NCBI RefSeq assembly: GCF_033958435.1
Contig: NC_134147.1
Coordinates: 43,456,001 to 43,520,000 of the forward strand
Direction: 5' to 3'
Length of the DNA stretch: 64,000 bases
From: Carettochelys insculpta
Lineage: Eukaryota; Chordata; Testudines; Carettochelyidae
In this document: piece after piece, positions 1 to 11,530 of the stretch
Layout of the letters: every line of letters starts with the position of its first letter
Numbering within the stretch: position 1 is the first letter of the stretch
Translations under genes and position numbers: made by a program
Notes under the pieces: generated by a model
Told to the model about the DNA's origin: nothing
Seen by the model: only the letters and a program-made list of their open reading frames with translations
Databases searched by the model: none

Positions 1-201
1 ATGGGAGCCCTCTGCTGGACTTTTTCCACCTCTCCGATTCCTGACCCTGTGTTTCAGGCCATGGCTCCCATTGTTTCAACTATCTACTCCAGAAAGGAAG
101 GTAATTGGTTTTCATGTTTATGTGGAAAGCAGGGCAGTGGCAGCACCCACCAGCATCAGTGGGGTTTCACCCAGCCCCCAAGCTAACCCTCTATTAGCTA
201 T

Positions 202-470
202 ACCACATTCATCAATCACATTTGTTCTGATCCTACTGACAGAGACCAAAAACTACAAGATCTTTACCAAATATTCATAAGCCCGAATTACTCGCCAGGA
301 GAAATAAAAAAACAAATCGACAGGGCCAGACAAATACCCAGAGACCAACTACTCCAAGATAGGCCCGAAAAAGCCAAGAACAGAACATCACTGGTCATCA
401 CCTACAGCTGCCAACTCAAACCACTGCAATGCATTATTAAAGACCTACAACCGATCTTGAATCTGTTCTG
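202..470 (+). pseudogene. Penelope-like element ORF remnant
   Basis: An open + frame reads through this stretch and contains TSLVITYSCQLKPLQ and IIKDLQPIL, which resemble the segment between the reverse transcriptase and the GIY-YIG endonuclease of Penelope-like retroelements (typically a V-P/T-L-V-x-T-Y motif followed by an L-xx-I-I-xx-L-x-P-I-L helix). No RT catalytic motif and no endonuclease domain are present; the frame passes straight into the terminal-repeat sequence and stops at 541-543. It is therefore a short broken remnant. The assignment is by recognition, and its position directly before a PLE-type hammerhead repeat supports it. Confidence 0.5.
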
Positions 471-606
471 GTCTGGCTTTGGTCTGAAGAAGTGGGTCTG
501 TCCCACAAAAGCTCACCTAATAAATTATTTTGTTAGTCTTTAAAGTGCTACTTGACCGCTTTTTTGTTATGATAGTATATAGACTAGAACGGCTCCCCCT
601 CTGTTA
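471..606 (+). mobile_element. PLE terminal repeat with decayed hammerhead motif
   Basis: This follows the ORF remnant in the same orientation. It carries CTGAAGA (484-490), a perfect 5 bp stem II (GTGGG at 492-496, CCCAC at 502-506) and then AAAA where the hammerhead core needs GAAA. The TTAGTCTTTAAAGTGC block (about 531-550) and the ACTAGAACGGCT block (about 583-594) are the conserved tail also seen in copies at 9.3, 21.1, 35.5, 45.9 and 60.3 kb. Confidence 0.65.
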
Positions 607-919
607 CATTCATCACTGTTATGTCTGAGTGCCTCCAAGTAACACGTGAAGAAGTGTGACTAACATCTGTCTCTCATTGCCTCCCTCGGGGAAAAGTGTG
701 CTGGAATTTTTGCTCTCTATAGATTAGAATAACTGATTTTTCAGCTCATTGACCCAAGCAAAAGGTTTGGGAGTAGGGGGAGGAGAAAGGAATTGTTTTG
801 GGTCAGGCCAAAACGAGCTTTTAAAAAACTCTTTTATGAATGGAAACGAGTCATCAGAAAATGGAAGCGAAATAAACGTTTGCTCCGAATGAAACATTTT
901 GTTTCATTTTTGAATTTCA

Positions 920-1206
920 GGCTGTGTCTGCACTACAAAAATAACTTCGAAGTTGCTTACTTCAAAGTACAACTTCAAAGTAAGCAACTGCGAAGCTGAG
1001 CATCTACACACGCCCTACTTCAGAGTTAAACTTTGAAACAGGGCTCTCTGTTCCTGGGAATGGAGTAAGGACTTAGAAGTTGGGCTCCCTAAACTTTGAA
1101 GTAAGGGGGAAAAAAAAAAATGCGTGTCGACTCTCTGCTGGCTACTTCGACGTAGTGCCTAACTTCGAAGTTAACTTCTAGGTTAGCTCCTAGTGTAGAC
1201 GCACCC
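920..1206. mobile_element. MITE-like element with CTTCGAAG-rich interior
   Basis: The left end GGCTGTGTCTGCACTA and the reverse complement of the right end (GGGTGCGTCTACACTA) form 16 bp inverted repeats. The interior holds several AACTTCGAAGT-type short palindromes. Flanking trinucleotides are TCA and TCC, so a 3 bp duplication is only approximate. It looks like a non-autonomous DNA transposon related to the palindromic elements at 23.6 and 27.9 kb. Confidence 0.6.
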
Positions 1207-1893
1207 TCCCTTCTTTCAGTAAAAGAAGAGTGAAAAAGAAGTCTCAGCACAGCCTTGGGGATTACTGGAGAACCTGGCATGGGGTGGCAGCAGGGGGTCA
1301 GGTCTCCAGAAGCTGTGGGGGAGTGGAGCAACGCAGCAGGCTCTGCTCTGCCTCCATTTCCCAGGCCAACCCAGTCACTCCACTTCACCACGGCGGCGGG
1401 AAGTAGGGCAGTCCAGTTCCAGCGCGGGCTGGCTTGGGAGGTGACATCACAGCAGAGCAGGCTGCTGAGCAGCTCCACTTCCCTGCATCTCCCACTGTCA
1501 CTGGAAGCATGCGGGGGCTGACCCCAGCTGCCAGCCCCAGCCTGCCCACGGCCCTGCCGCTAACCCAAGTATGGATGGTTGGGGTGGCTGCTGTGTTCCT
1601 CCCCCTCACACATACCAAAGCGCAGGGCCCATGGCAGCCACGCTGAACCATCCAATGGACAGGCTGGTTCTGAACACACCTCCCCCAGCAACGGTGCAGA
1701 GCTAGTAGCCGGCAGCCACTCTAGCCCCACTGTGCTAGCAGTGGCGGGGGCGGGGCATATAAATCACCCAGAGGCTGCAGGTGGGACCAGAAGATGCACA
1801 GTGGGGAGAACCTGGTGGGCCAACAGATGCATGGCCAGAGGGATGCACATGGAGGACTCCCACTACCCCTGCCAGAGATGGGTGCCAGCTGCC
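1207..1893. other. GC-rich non-coding stretch
   Basis: No gene is supported. The sequence is GC-rich and open in several frames on both strands, but none of the peptides resembles a protein family and codon structure is lacking. It may be part of a dispersed GC-rich repeat. Confidence 0.4.
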
Positions 1894-2280
1894 TAGGGCG
1901 ACCGTATCTCCCTGTCCCAAATATGGGGCAGGGAGATATGGGGGGGAGGAGCAGCTCCTCCCAGCTCCACCAAGCCCTGGGGAGCTGGGAAGGAGGCAGC
2001 AGCTGATGGCTCAAGCCCTGGGGAAGCAGCAGCCACTGGCCCTCCCCAGGAGCCTCAGAGAAGCAGCAGGGATGCGACAGCTGCCCACGTTCCCCTCGCT
2101 TCCCTGAGGCTCGGGGGCGTGACCTGCATGCTGTCCGGCCAGCAGCTGCTGGAGGAAAAGGTCAGCGGGGGAGGGCCCAATACAGGACAATTAGTCCCTT
2201 TTAAAAAAAAAGTAGGGACACCTTTTTGGCATCCCAAATATGGGACTGTCCCGCCAAATACGGTATGGATGGTCACCCTA
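1894..2280. mobile_element. TIR element (TAGGGYGACC ends)
   Basis: The left end TAGGGCGACCGT and the reverse complement of the right end (TAGGGTGACCAT) are terminal inverted repeats, and a TA is present at both edges. CCCAAATATGG-type blocks occur just inside both ends in inverted orientation. The core is GC-rich. This matches a widespread amniote DNA-transposon family with GGTGACC ends. Confidence 0.6.
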
Positions 2281-3685
2281 CCACTGGCCCACTAGGTGGA
2301 TTTGAGGACTGGCACTGGCCCCAAGGTAAACTGAGTCTGAGATCCCTGATGTAAGAGAAGTATGCAGTGTAACTGTAGCTGTGTCAGTCCTGCTCTAGCT
2401 AGGATATGGTAAAGTCAAAGAAATGTGAACAGGATAACAAAGGGGAACTAAGATCCATTTGGTGAAGTTACTGGGGGGTTTTGCCCTTACCCCCAGAGGG
2501 CCCGGAGTTCACCCATTTCAGTAACGCTGACAATGCTCCTTTAAAAATCAAAGCATGTGCTAGGTTCAAGGAACAAAAGTAAATGTCTTACCTCCACAAG
2601 ACGTTATCCTCTATTTACTGCTCCCATGCCCTAGCGATCTGTGCAGACACGTTCTGCTTTACAGAAGCAAATGCGTAACCCACATTTCTGCTTTCCTCTT
2701 TAAAAAGAAGATTTGAGTAAAACACAGGATTGGAGAGCTGCGGTTTGATTGCACTGGTTCTGAGTTCAAGCATCCTGTTGGCATTTTTCAGCTATCAGAG
2801 AAGAAATCTCTCCTGGAGCCTGCTGGGGGCTTGGAGATTTACAGCCAGATTTCTGCAACACGTGTGGGTTTTTTTCCAAAAGGGGAAATTCTTAAGCAAA
2901 TAGCTGAGTGCTGCTCTATTTCATCCACCACACTGTCATCTTTAGGTCTTGAAGCCTACAGCCTTGTATGCATATCGATTTCAGTGAGGCAGTCATACGC
3001 AACAGGAGTCAGAATGCAGTTTAGGCTTTTATCTTAGCATACATGGGATTCATACTATTTTCCTTTGAGAATCTGAGTTACAATTCAAAGTGGGGCAGGG
3101 CTAGGAAACAGGCCACACATTGGCAATGCAGAACCACGTAAATGAGCACCACAGGATGCATTTAAGAGGCAACTAAAAGAATATCTTACAAAACAAATTC
3201 AAAGGAGGATCATGTAAAATCATTGGGCACATCTGGCTTACAAGAGCAGCCTCCAAATGTGCTCCAGGGAGGCAGCCAGGAAGCCAAGCAATATGGTAAC
3301 AGTTTGTTATCTGCATATACTGTATATAGGTTATGGGGTTTTATCACTAGCCTGTATAGGAAGCTAATGAATAACTTAAGTCATGTTCAGTAACAGCCCT
3401 GTGAGAGACAGGGCTGTATATTTAAGCTCCAGTGAGCTATTAGACCAAACAAGAGAAGTAAGAGATCAAGAATGAATTTAATGTTATACCATCTGTTTCT
3501 CAAAGGAGGTCCCTTAATTATTATCAATTTTCTTGATGATACCTTAATAGACCAGGGTGGAGATTCAAGTTTGGTCACAAACACGTATATTCAAACAAAA
3601 TTATTTTACCACTGAAACTTTTGAAACACTTTTTTGAATGGGAGTTATCAAGACTAAATGCAATATTATCAAACTACAATGCAAT
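2281..3685. other. Non-coding stretch, nothing recognised
   Basis: I found no gene, RNA or clear repeat here. Base composition is mixed and open frames are short. Confidence 0.4.
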
Positions 3686-3689
3686 CTTT

Positions 3690-3925
3690 ATTATCTGGTA
3701 TCCCCAGGGAACCGGGGATGCTGGATAATAAAATGTCCTGGTTATTCAAACTGGGGCTGGCATCCAGCACCACTCTGCCCCCTGTCCCCCGGGTCAGGAA
3801 GCAGACTTCTGACCCTGCTCCACTGGCCACAGCTGGTCAGCTAGCTCAATGGCAGCCAAACTGGCCTGCAGCTCGACAGTTAACCTAATGTGCCGGTTAT
3901 CCAGATGTTGGTTAACCGAGCTTCC
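3690..3925. repeat. Dispersed repeat with GGTTATCC / GGTTAACC ends
   Basis: The ends contain TTATCTGGTATCC and GGTTATCCAGATGTTGG with TTAACCG motifs, and the middle is GC-rich. It resembles a turtle dispersed repeat, but complete termini are not defined. Confidence 0.35.
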
Positions 3926-5529
3926 ACTGGAGCTAATCTAAAGTATTCTCCTAAGGAAATGAATCATTAATTGTGTGAACATAAGTTTCCAAGTTCCAGT
4001 AATGGCATTTCCCCTCCTTCCTGCACCAGATGACATGGGGTTGTTCATCAGTAACATAACAAATAAACAGCAGTTGATAGTAGAAATAGATGGTCTGATT
4101 GCAAAATTGATGATTTACCCAAATTTCAGTTCAGGATATTAGCATGATTCAGGTGCCCTGAAACTGTCAAAAAGCTGACTGCACGCCTTTGGACAATGAC
4201 TCTAACTAATACAAATTCAGTTATTCTTCTGTACGTTAAAATACACTTCGGCTTGTTTGATTGACGAAATAATAAATTGATCCAGTAATCCATAGGTTAA
4301 TGAACCAGTAAAGCACACACTCAAAAGAGCCTACCAATTATCATCACTATGGCATTCAAAACAGAATGTAATTTGCCTTTAAATCATTGAAATAATAAAG
4401 TTTGTTTAGGTTACCAACACTGATTCCCTCCCATTGCACATGGGATGACCCTTGAGGTTTTGGAAACAAGATGAATTCTTGGAGATTTTCTCCCATCCCA
4501 AAACACTTCCATATTCCATTTTTAACTCACATTGAGCTGGTGCTTTTCCAAGTTAGAGGAATGAAGTTCAGAGTCTGGGTCTTACTCTTAAATTGGGGAT
4601 TTTCTGTCTTGTTGTGTGGTGTGTCCCTTAGCCTTCCAATCCCTTCTCTTCCACCTGCCCCACACCTCCCTGTGTGGTGACAGCCTTCTATTTCTAGCAT
4701 TTCAGAGCGGAAGTACCTCCTGCATGGTTCAGCACTGAAGGATGAAAATCTTTCTCTCTTTGCACTGTGGACATGAAGGAGCTGCTTTCTCACTGTATGT
4801 AAAGTTAGATACGAACAAAGGTCATATTGTCACACAAGACTGCAGGGATTGGGGAAAAGATGGAATTAGGTCATTGTTGTGTCACATCTAATTCTGGCCA
4901 GCTTGTCACTAGACTAGTCTCTCAACAGTGAGTAGAGCACCCTGAAGGCTGCTCTGCACTACCCTAGCTGCTAGCCTTTGGACAGCCAGAGCCCTTCAGG
5001 GTGTTTAGACCATGCCCCCTTTTCCCAAGATATGACTCCTCCACTGAGGCAGGAGAAACTGTTTTGAAGGTACTCAAACCTCTGTGGAAGTTTTTTTGAA
5101 TAAGGAGTGAAAAATTAGGCCATGTAATCAACATACAGGGACACAAAATATTGCATAACACTATTTGTTTTGATTCTTTATGGCGCTATTAACGAAGAAG
5201 ATTTATTTTGCAATCTGCCATTGGTCCACAATGTACATTAGGTTGCCATAATAGTTGTACAATGATCATTGGAAAATCAGCTTTTCTTTCTGTATGGAAG
5301 GCAACTTCTTCTGAAACTGGAGGATTTTTCTAACTCTTATGCAATATGGATGGGATTTTCAAAAGTCTTCCACACTGGCTTAATTCTCTCCCCTTTGAAA
5401 GCCATAGGAATGGAAGGGAGTAGTGCTGTGAATTGCTGAAACTACATCAGAAAAATCCACATAGCTGCGTGGCTTAAGATGGTTGATGCTTTGTACAAGA
5501 TCTGTGAAAAATTATGCGTCAGCAATAGT
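3926..5529. other. AT-rich non-coding stretch
   Basis: No gene, RNA or recognisable repeat was found. Open frames are short and without family resemblance. Confidence 0.4.
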
Positions 5530-5852
5530 CTGATGCTCTCTAATGTGGAACTCTCTCGTCAGGCAACATCCTTAACCGGGTGTGATTTTAGTCAGCCGGC
5601 CGATCACTTATCATGGGTGTGGCCAAGTTTTCTGCGGTCCCTCTAAAGTTTGTTTCCAGCCACCGGTCCTGGCTCTCAGTGTTCTGTGCTGTTATTTAGC
5701 TCCAATTTACCTCTAAATGTCTTCTAAGAGCCCAGTAAGCAGTGGAAGAGTTGGTAATGCTGCTTGACAATATTGACCTCCTGTGGTTCGGCAAATTCAT
5801 TCGGCATCTGTCAGTTCCTGAGAGTGCTGAACTAAAGAGGTTCAACGTCTAT
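5530..5852. mobile_element. TIR element sharing a family with 49.1 kb
   Basis: Much of the interior (CACTTATCATGGGTGTGGCC, GTGTTCTGTGCTGTTATTTA, AGAGCCCAGTAAGCAGTGGA) recurs at 49178-49290. The right end AAAGAGGTTCAACG matches AGAGAGGTTCAACC at 49.37 kb. The left end with AACTCTCTCGTCAGGCAACA is degenerate. Confidence 0.7.
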
Positions 5853-6430
5853 TTTATATAGCCATAAGCCTTTTCTAAAGTGAAGCTTGAGATGCAAAAT
5901 TACCCTCTCAATGCAGCTTCCCAGCCCTCATATTCCAGGACTGTGCAGATCTGGGATTTTAAGTCTAGCCCAGGAAACAAGCCGGGGAAAGGTTCAGAAG
6001 TTGAATCTGGGTTTAAATTTGGGACATCCCCCGAGATGCTAAGATCTGGGGGTTTGGTTTGAACCAATCTTTAAATGAGAAGTTGGACTCTTTTAACGGA
6101 GCCAGTCCAATCCATCTGGAAAATGACAGCCTTCCGTGTGAGCTTCTTCTAAGCCAGATAGCCAGTGTTCCATGAATGTTGTCTTTTGTGAGTTACTGTT
6201 CATCTCTGAGGTAGCAAGTTGGCTTTACAGTTTGAAAAGCTGCTCATGGGTAATAAATGCTTCCTGCCTGCATCAGGAGCAGCATCACTTCTGCAGTGTC
6301 ATTATCACTCATCCTTAAGAGACCACAGGAGACAGAAGTGGTCAGTTAAATACCGTTGGGAAAGGAATCATTGCCTAGGCTTCACAGCCAGGCTCCAAAC
6401 AGCTAAACATAGCTCAAGGCCACAGTTTCT
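5853..6430. other. Non-coding stretch, nothing recognised
   Basis: No gene or repeat signature is supported here. Confidence 0.35.
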
Positions 6431-6740
6431 ATAGTCAGGCCCACTGACGGGGTGGTGGGGGGCTAAAGGGGGCAACTGAACTGGGGCCAAGAAGCACCAA
6501 CCACTGCTCCTGCTCCTGCTCCTGGCCCCTCTGAATTGCCACCAAGTGGCTCTGAGGGCAGGAGGGGGCATGCTACTATCTGGGCAGTGCTAGGGGCTGA
6601 TTGCCCTCAGCCTGCCCTTTCCGCCCAAACCCTGTCCCTTCCAGAGGCACAGAGCCACCCTCCCACTTGCCCCGGGGTCTGCAGTGACTGTCAGCCCTAC
6701 TGCCTACTGTTAATACAGAGCTTCTCTTACTGAAGGGGCA
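6431..6740 (-). repeat. GC-rich dispersed repeat, copy 1
   Basis: Read on the minus strand it shows the order seen at 33.9-34.3 kb: a CCTGGGG-TAAG-GGGGAGG block, a GGCAGAA/GGAAAGGGCAGG block, then CTCAGAGCC and an AATTTAAAGGGCC-like block. A (CTCCTG)n run lies in the interior. Confidence 0.5.
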
Positions 6741-6910
6741 CAAATTTATGATGTCATTATTGGTCATTGGTGTCTCTGAAGGACTGAGTTGGAAGAAGGC
6801 TTAAAAGACAATTTGATGACCAACCACACACTCCTTGTTTGCACAAAATTGCCATTGTGTCAAGGCCCCGTGTCAGCAAACCAAGCAGGAATGTGGGGAT
6901 GAACAAAAGA

Positions 6911-6994
6911 CCAGATCCTCAGCTGGTGTGAATTGGTGTAATTCCGCTAAAGTCAAGAGTATGGTTCAGATTTGCATCAACTGAGGATCTGGCC
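6911..6994. repeat. Small palindromic MITE
   Basis: CCAGATCCTCAGCTGGTG at the left is mirrored by the reverse complement of CAACTGAGGATCTGG at the right, around a short core. This is a known type of old amniote hairpin repeat; a diverged relative is at 50187-50277. Confidence 0.65.
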
Positions 6995-7489
6995 CATAGT
7001 GCTCAGTAGAGAATGTCTCTTAAAGAGATGTCCAGTCATGGCTGGCCACGTAGGTATGTGTTATGAGTCGGTTTGCCTGTCAAGCTACTAAGAGCAAAGG
7101 AGGGGGTCGTTCCCTCATAAAGTGGCTAAGAGGCTCCAGCACCTCTCAAGGACAGGGGATTTAGCAAAGGGAGGCATGGTGCTTGGTCAGAACAACGGGG
7201 GAAGGTCGATAGCAAGGCCAGAGTGCACCTCCAGATGGGATGATGGTGCACCAGCACAAGTCAGTCACATGTCTCTCAGGCCAAGGAGCACCAGCGAACA
7301 CTCACTCTGAGACCTCTGGTGGGGAGACTGCCACCCCCAGGGGTGGGATGCAGGCGTAGGGGAATGCGGGCTCACCTGACTCCACTGCATTTCAGCCCCG
7401 GGCCCTAACAGCGCTGAGGTGTCTTGCCACCAGGTCAGTGGGATCCTCCTGCAACACCCTGACCCTCTGTTAAGCCACAAAACAGTTCA
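6995..7489. other. Non-coding stretch, nothing recognised
   Basis: No gene or clear repeat was identified between the palindromic MITE and the 51 bp tandem repeat. Confidence 0.35.
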
Positions 7490-7695
7490 TCAAAATCCCC
7501 TGGGCTACTTCCTTCCCATGCTCCAGCTCCGGCTCCGGCTCCTCAGGTCTGTCCAGGTACTTGGGCACCAGCAGTCCCACCAGCTCCAGCTCCTCAGGTC
7601 CCTCTGGGTGCTCGGATGCTGGTAGTCCCACTAACTCCAGTTCCTCAGGCTCATCCAGGTATTGGCCACCAGCAGTCCCAGCTTCTCCTTGGCTT
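7490..7695. repeat. 51 bp minisatellite, about three units
   Basis: CCTCAGG recurs at 7541, 7592 and 7643 with a 51 bp period. Each unit carries an AGCAGTCCCA-type and a CAGCTCCAGCTCC-type block. Because 51 is a multiple of three, a Ser/Pro/Gly-rich frame stays open, but it has no other protein signature. Confidence 0.75.
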
Positions 7696-9285
7696 TGGGT
7701 CTCTCCAGGTCCAGGGCAGTGCCTGGCTCAGCAACAGCTTGGGGGAAGTAGCCCTCAGCCTGTGTCTGTTTCCTCCTATGGTGCTGCCCTGACTGAGTTA
7801 GAGGCCCTGCCTCTCCTACTTTCTGTTCCACCCTGGCACTTATGGGGTCAGAATAAGCTTGGGCTGGCTTGACACACTCAGGCAGGGTGATTGGCGTCTC
7901 ACCCTCTCGCCAGCCAGGAGGTCACACTGGCTCCCTACAGGCTGAAACAGATTAACATTTGCTACTTCCAAGTTCCTACAAAGTTCAGGCTGTATTTGGC
8001 AAAATGTTCACTGACCTTTGGCTGCTTTTAATTATGCTCAAAAACTAGCTCTGGCTAATTTTGTAAGCAAATTTTGCCCAGCTTATGACTTCTGGAAGTG
8101 TAACTTCTCCTTCCCCAGCATTTGCTCGATCTCCTGTGAACCAAGACAATTAACTTCCATAAGACTTCATTCACAAGTGAAAATTAGTTCAGTAGCATCC
8201 AGGTCCCCTAATGCTGTTTGCATAGAAGAGGATGGATAAAAATCACAGTGAATGTTGTATTTTAGATAAATGTAATTTAGATATTTAAAGTTTTCTCCCT
8301 GTTATCGCATCTATTAAAAAACCCAGGTGGCCTTGTAACAGTGTATGGTAATAATTTACATGTCTTTTTTTCTGAGCTCCCTTTTGTCCAGCTGCTACAG
8401 ATTTCTGGTGAATGTAGTATTTTGTTCTTCATGCCTCCAGAGATGAACATGAAATGTGCTGTATATAAAAGGATGGTTCTCCTCTTGTCTGCAAACAGAA
8501 ATAACAGTTTGCAGCTTTGGTACAACTTATTTTCTGATCACAGCTGAAATTTGGATTCTGAATGTCTGTTGAATGTCAAGTAAAAAGCAGCAGTGCTCTG
8601 TATCTGACAGAGGAACTGGCTTGGATTTAGGATCATCCCTACAGAAGACGTCTTTCGGCTTTGTTTGTTTTCCGAGCAATGTCTTATTTTGAAGCATGGG
8701 ATTTATTCTTTGTTGTATTAGGAAGAACAAAACAGCCCCCTTCAACTAGTGGTATAATGGGATAATTTACAGACAAATATCACCCTTCACTGTCAGATGA
8801 TACAATGAAACTAATTCGCTCCTGTGAACAGAGGAAATAAATGCAGTTCAGTAAATAATAACTTCTTAACAAGTTTTCTGAGAACTTCAGTCAAATTCCT
8901 GTGTTATTTCTCTTGAGTGATAAGCCCATATATTAGCATTTTTTCTAAGCAGTCTAGATCAGTACTCAGATAAGCTTATATTTGTTCATGTACAACTGCA
9001 TGTACAAAACTATAGGTTTGTGCATGCATGTACCTAAATAAATATATACCACACACAGGCCTGGCCCCACAGCCTTTTCTTACCTGGAAGATCAGAACAC
9101 ACACGGGAGGTGAAGGTCGGCATTTCTGCATTTACCTGAATGTAAGGAGCATGCATTGCTGAGCAGTTGTGGCTCTAGACACTGTTGTCAGGCTGTTTAG
9201 GAGGCTGTTTCTCTAGTTTGCATATGACTTCCTCCTTGCAAGAACACCTGCAGTTCCTGTGAAAAATCTCACCCTGGGATCTTCC
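7696..9285. other. Non-coding stretch, nothing recognised
   Basis: AT-rich towards the right. No gene or clear repeat was found before the PLE fold-back. Confidence 0.4.
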
Positions 9286-9466
9286 CAAACAACAAGCAGT
9301 CCCATAGCACCTTAAAGACTAACAAATTTATTTACTGGGTAATGAGCTTTCGTGGGTAAGATCTGCTTCTTCAGGAAAGCTCATTACCTAATAAATACAT
9401 TTGTTTGTCTTTAAGGTGCTACAGGACAGCTTGTTATTTGTGAAGCTACAGACTAACACAGCTACT
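9286..9466 (-). mobile_element. Fold-back PLE terminal repeat, older copy
   Basis: The left arm 9286-9351 and the right arm 9375-9440 are inverted copies matching at about 58 of 66 positions. They are separated by a 23 bp loop and followed by an antisense head segment (CAGACTAACACAGCTAC, 9450-9466). On the minus strand the loop holds CTGAAGA (9368-9374), a damaged stem II and GAAA (9348-9351), the order of a hammerhead core. No clear target-site duplication was found. Confidence 0.75.
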
Positions 9467-10147
9467 GAGGGCAGTTCTATGCTAGGCAGGTGAGCCGATT
9501 GGAGATACACAGTTCTAGCTACGGCAATTGCGTAGCTGGAATCAACTTATCTACAATCAACTTACCTGGCCGTCTTCACAGAGGGAGGTTGATGAGAGAA
9601 ACTCTCCCATTGACGTCCCTTACTCCTCACAAGATTGAGGAGTACCAGGGTCAACAGCCGACCCAGACAGTTCAATTTCGTGCCTCTCTACCAGGCACGC
9701 AAAACTGAACCCCAGAAGATTGACCTGACCAGGCTGATCTTCCACATACTCTAGACATATCCTGAGCCCATTTTCTGAGATCTTATGATTCCCTGTCTGA
9801 GCTATCCTTGCCACGCAAATGATAGGCAGCGTGAGTGAAATGTCCTAACACTTGCATTATTTGGCATGAGCCATGGATAGATGCTAAATATTTCCTGGGC
9901 CTGAGTGGCAAATTTGAATGGAAAGGAATGTCAACAACCCTCCTGAAAGGATTATCACATATCTGTTTACTGGGCTTTTCCTTCAGATGTTTCCTGTTTC
10001 TTACAATGAGTTAAATTCAGGGAGGGCAATGTTTATGCACAAAGCAAAGGGAATCCCAGGAGGACAGGACTGTCCATCTCAAAACCCTGGAGAGGATCTC
10101 TGTTCCGGGAGATATATAGAAGTTTTCAGGGCAGGCGTTGGAAGGGG
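9467..10147. other. Non-coding stretch, nothing recognised
   Basis: No gene or clear repeat was found. Confidence 0.35.
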
Positions 10148-10195
10148 TGTGTGTGTGAGAGAGAGAGACAGAGACAGAGACAGAGACAGACAGCA
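10148..10195. repeat. Compound GT / GA / GACA microsatellite
   Basis: Short GT and GA runs lead into repeated GACAGA units. Confidence 0.9.
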
Positions 10196-10454
10196 AGCAT
10201 TACTCATGTGCTAATTACTTAAGATAAATCAGTGCTGTCCCCTTTCCAACTCAATTTCTGTTGCTTTGACTTGAAATGCAGCACAATATTGCAACATCAT
10301 AGCCAACCCCATTGAAAATAGCCCAGTTGTCTTTCCCAATTCATTTAAGTGACCTGGATGGAAAAAGACACTCAATAAAATCTGGGTCCAGTCCAGGAAA
10401 TGCATCATTATTACAGTTAATTACTTCTGCTATTTCTTTGCAATTTTCAGCTAC

Positions 10455-10520
10455 ATGTGTCACATAATTATCCCCATTTTTCAGATGAGACAACTAAGGT
10501 CAAAAGATTAAGGATTATAT
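10455..10520 (-). mobile_element. MIR-like SINE fragment
   Basis: TTATCCCCATTTTTCAGATG followed by AGACAACTAAGG matches the MIR core region in antisense (consensus TTATCCCCATTTTACAGATG then AGGAAACTGAGG). Only a short piece is recognisable. Confidence 0.5.
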
Positions 10521-10579
10521 TTTTAAAGGAATTTGATTCCAGTGGGGGTTAGGCATAATTCTGTCCCTAAGTGACTTAA

Positions 10580-11483
10580 AGTCACTTTGGGCTTACCATC
10601 AGCCTAAAGAAGACGAACGTACTTTGTCAGGATGTTGTTGAATCCCCATCAATCACTGACAACTATACGTTAGAGGTCATCCACGAGTTCATTTACCTTG
10701 GGTCCACCATCACTGACACCCTGTCGTTGGACACTGAGCTAAATAGGAGGATTGGAAAAGTGGCCACAACTCTGTCCAGACTCAGCAAGAGAGTGTGGAA
10801 TAACAACAAGCTGTACACTCACACCAAAATGCAAGTCTACAGAGCCTGCATCCTCAGCACCCTCCTTTATGGCAGCGAGACTTGGACCCTGTATGCCCGC
10901 CAGGAAAAGAGGCTGAACGTCTTCCACTTGCGCTGCCTCAGGCGCATCCTTGGAATATCATGGAAGGACAGAGTGACCAACACCGCTGTCCTCGAGCAAG
11001 CTGGAATCCCAACCATGCACACCCTCCTCAGGCAGCGTCGACTCCGCTGGCTTGGCCACGTCCACAGGATGAACGATGGAAGGATTCCAAAAGACATCCT
11101 GTATGGTGAGCTAGCCTCTGGCAAAAGACCTCCCGGACGCCCCCAGTTGCGTTACAAAGATGTCTGCAAGAGAGACCTCAGAGAGGTAGACATCGAGCTG
11201 GACAACTGGGAAGAACTAGCAGATGACCGCAGCAGATGGAGGCAGGGGTTACACAAGGGCCTTCAGAAGGGCGAGATAAAGATCAGACAGCTAGCAGAGG
11301 AGAAGTGAGCGCACAGAAAGTACACTAAGGACTTGCCAGACACCCACTACATCTGCAAGAGATGCAGCAAGGACTGTCACTCTCGTGTGGGTCTTCATAG
11401 TCACAGTAGACGCTGTAAATGAAGTCCTCAATTGAAACTTTAAAGGGCGCGATCCATAGTCTATGCAGACCAAAGGATGCCTA
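10580..11483 (+). mobile_element. 5'-truncated LINE with 13 bp target-site duplication
   Basis: The insertion is flanked by the direct repeat CTAAGTGACTTAA at 10567-10579 and 11484-11496. It consists of the 3' part of a reverse-transcriptase ORF, a short 3' UTR and the end GGATGCCTA. A second copy of the same 3' end, about 95 percent identical, is at 56591-56790. 5' truncation plus a 13 bp duplication is the normal outcome of target-primed reverse transcription. Confidence 0.92.
10586..11422 (+). pseudogene. LINE ORF2 C-terminal fragment (RT thumb region to zinc knuckle), one stop
   Basis: The frame is open from the truncation point and codes for the part of a non-LTR retrotransposon polyprotein that follows the RT catalytic motif: FGLTISLKKTNVL, then FIYLGSTI, LLYGSETWTL, FHLRCLRRILGI, LRWLGHVHRM and KRPPGRPQLRYKDVCKRDL. 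An in-frame TGA at 11306-11308 interrupts it. Past that stop the same frame continues to TGA 11420-11422 and encodes a C-terminal CKRC-x12-H-x4-C zinc-knuckle-like motif. The catalytic YADD region and the endonuclease are missing, so the copy is dead. The element type is RTE/Nimb-like by overall look; I cannot fix the clade. Confidence 0.85.
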
Positions 11484-11530
11484 CTAAGTGACTTAACCAG
11501 GACAAGTAAGATGTTGGTGTCAGAACTGGA

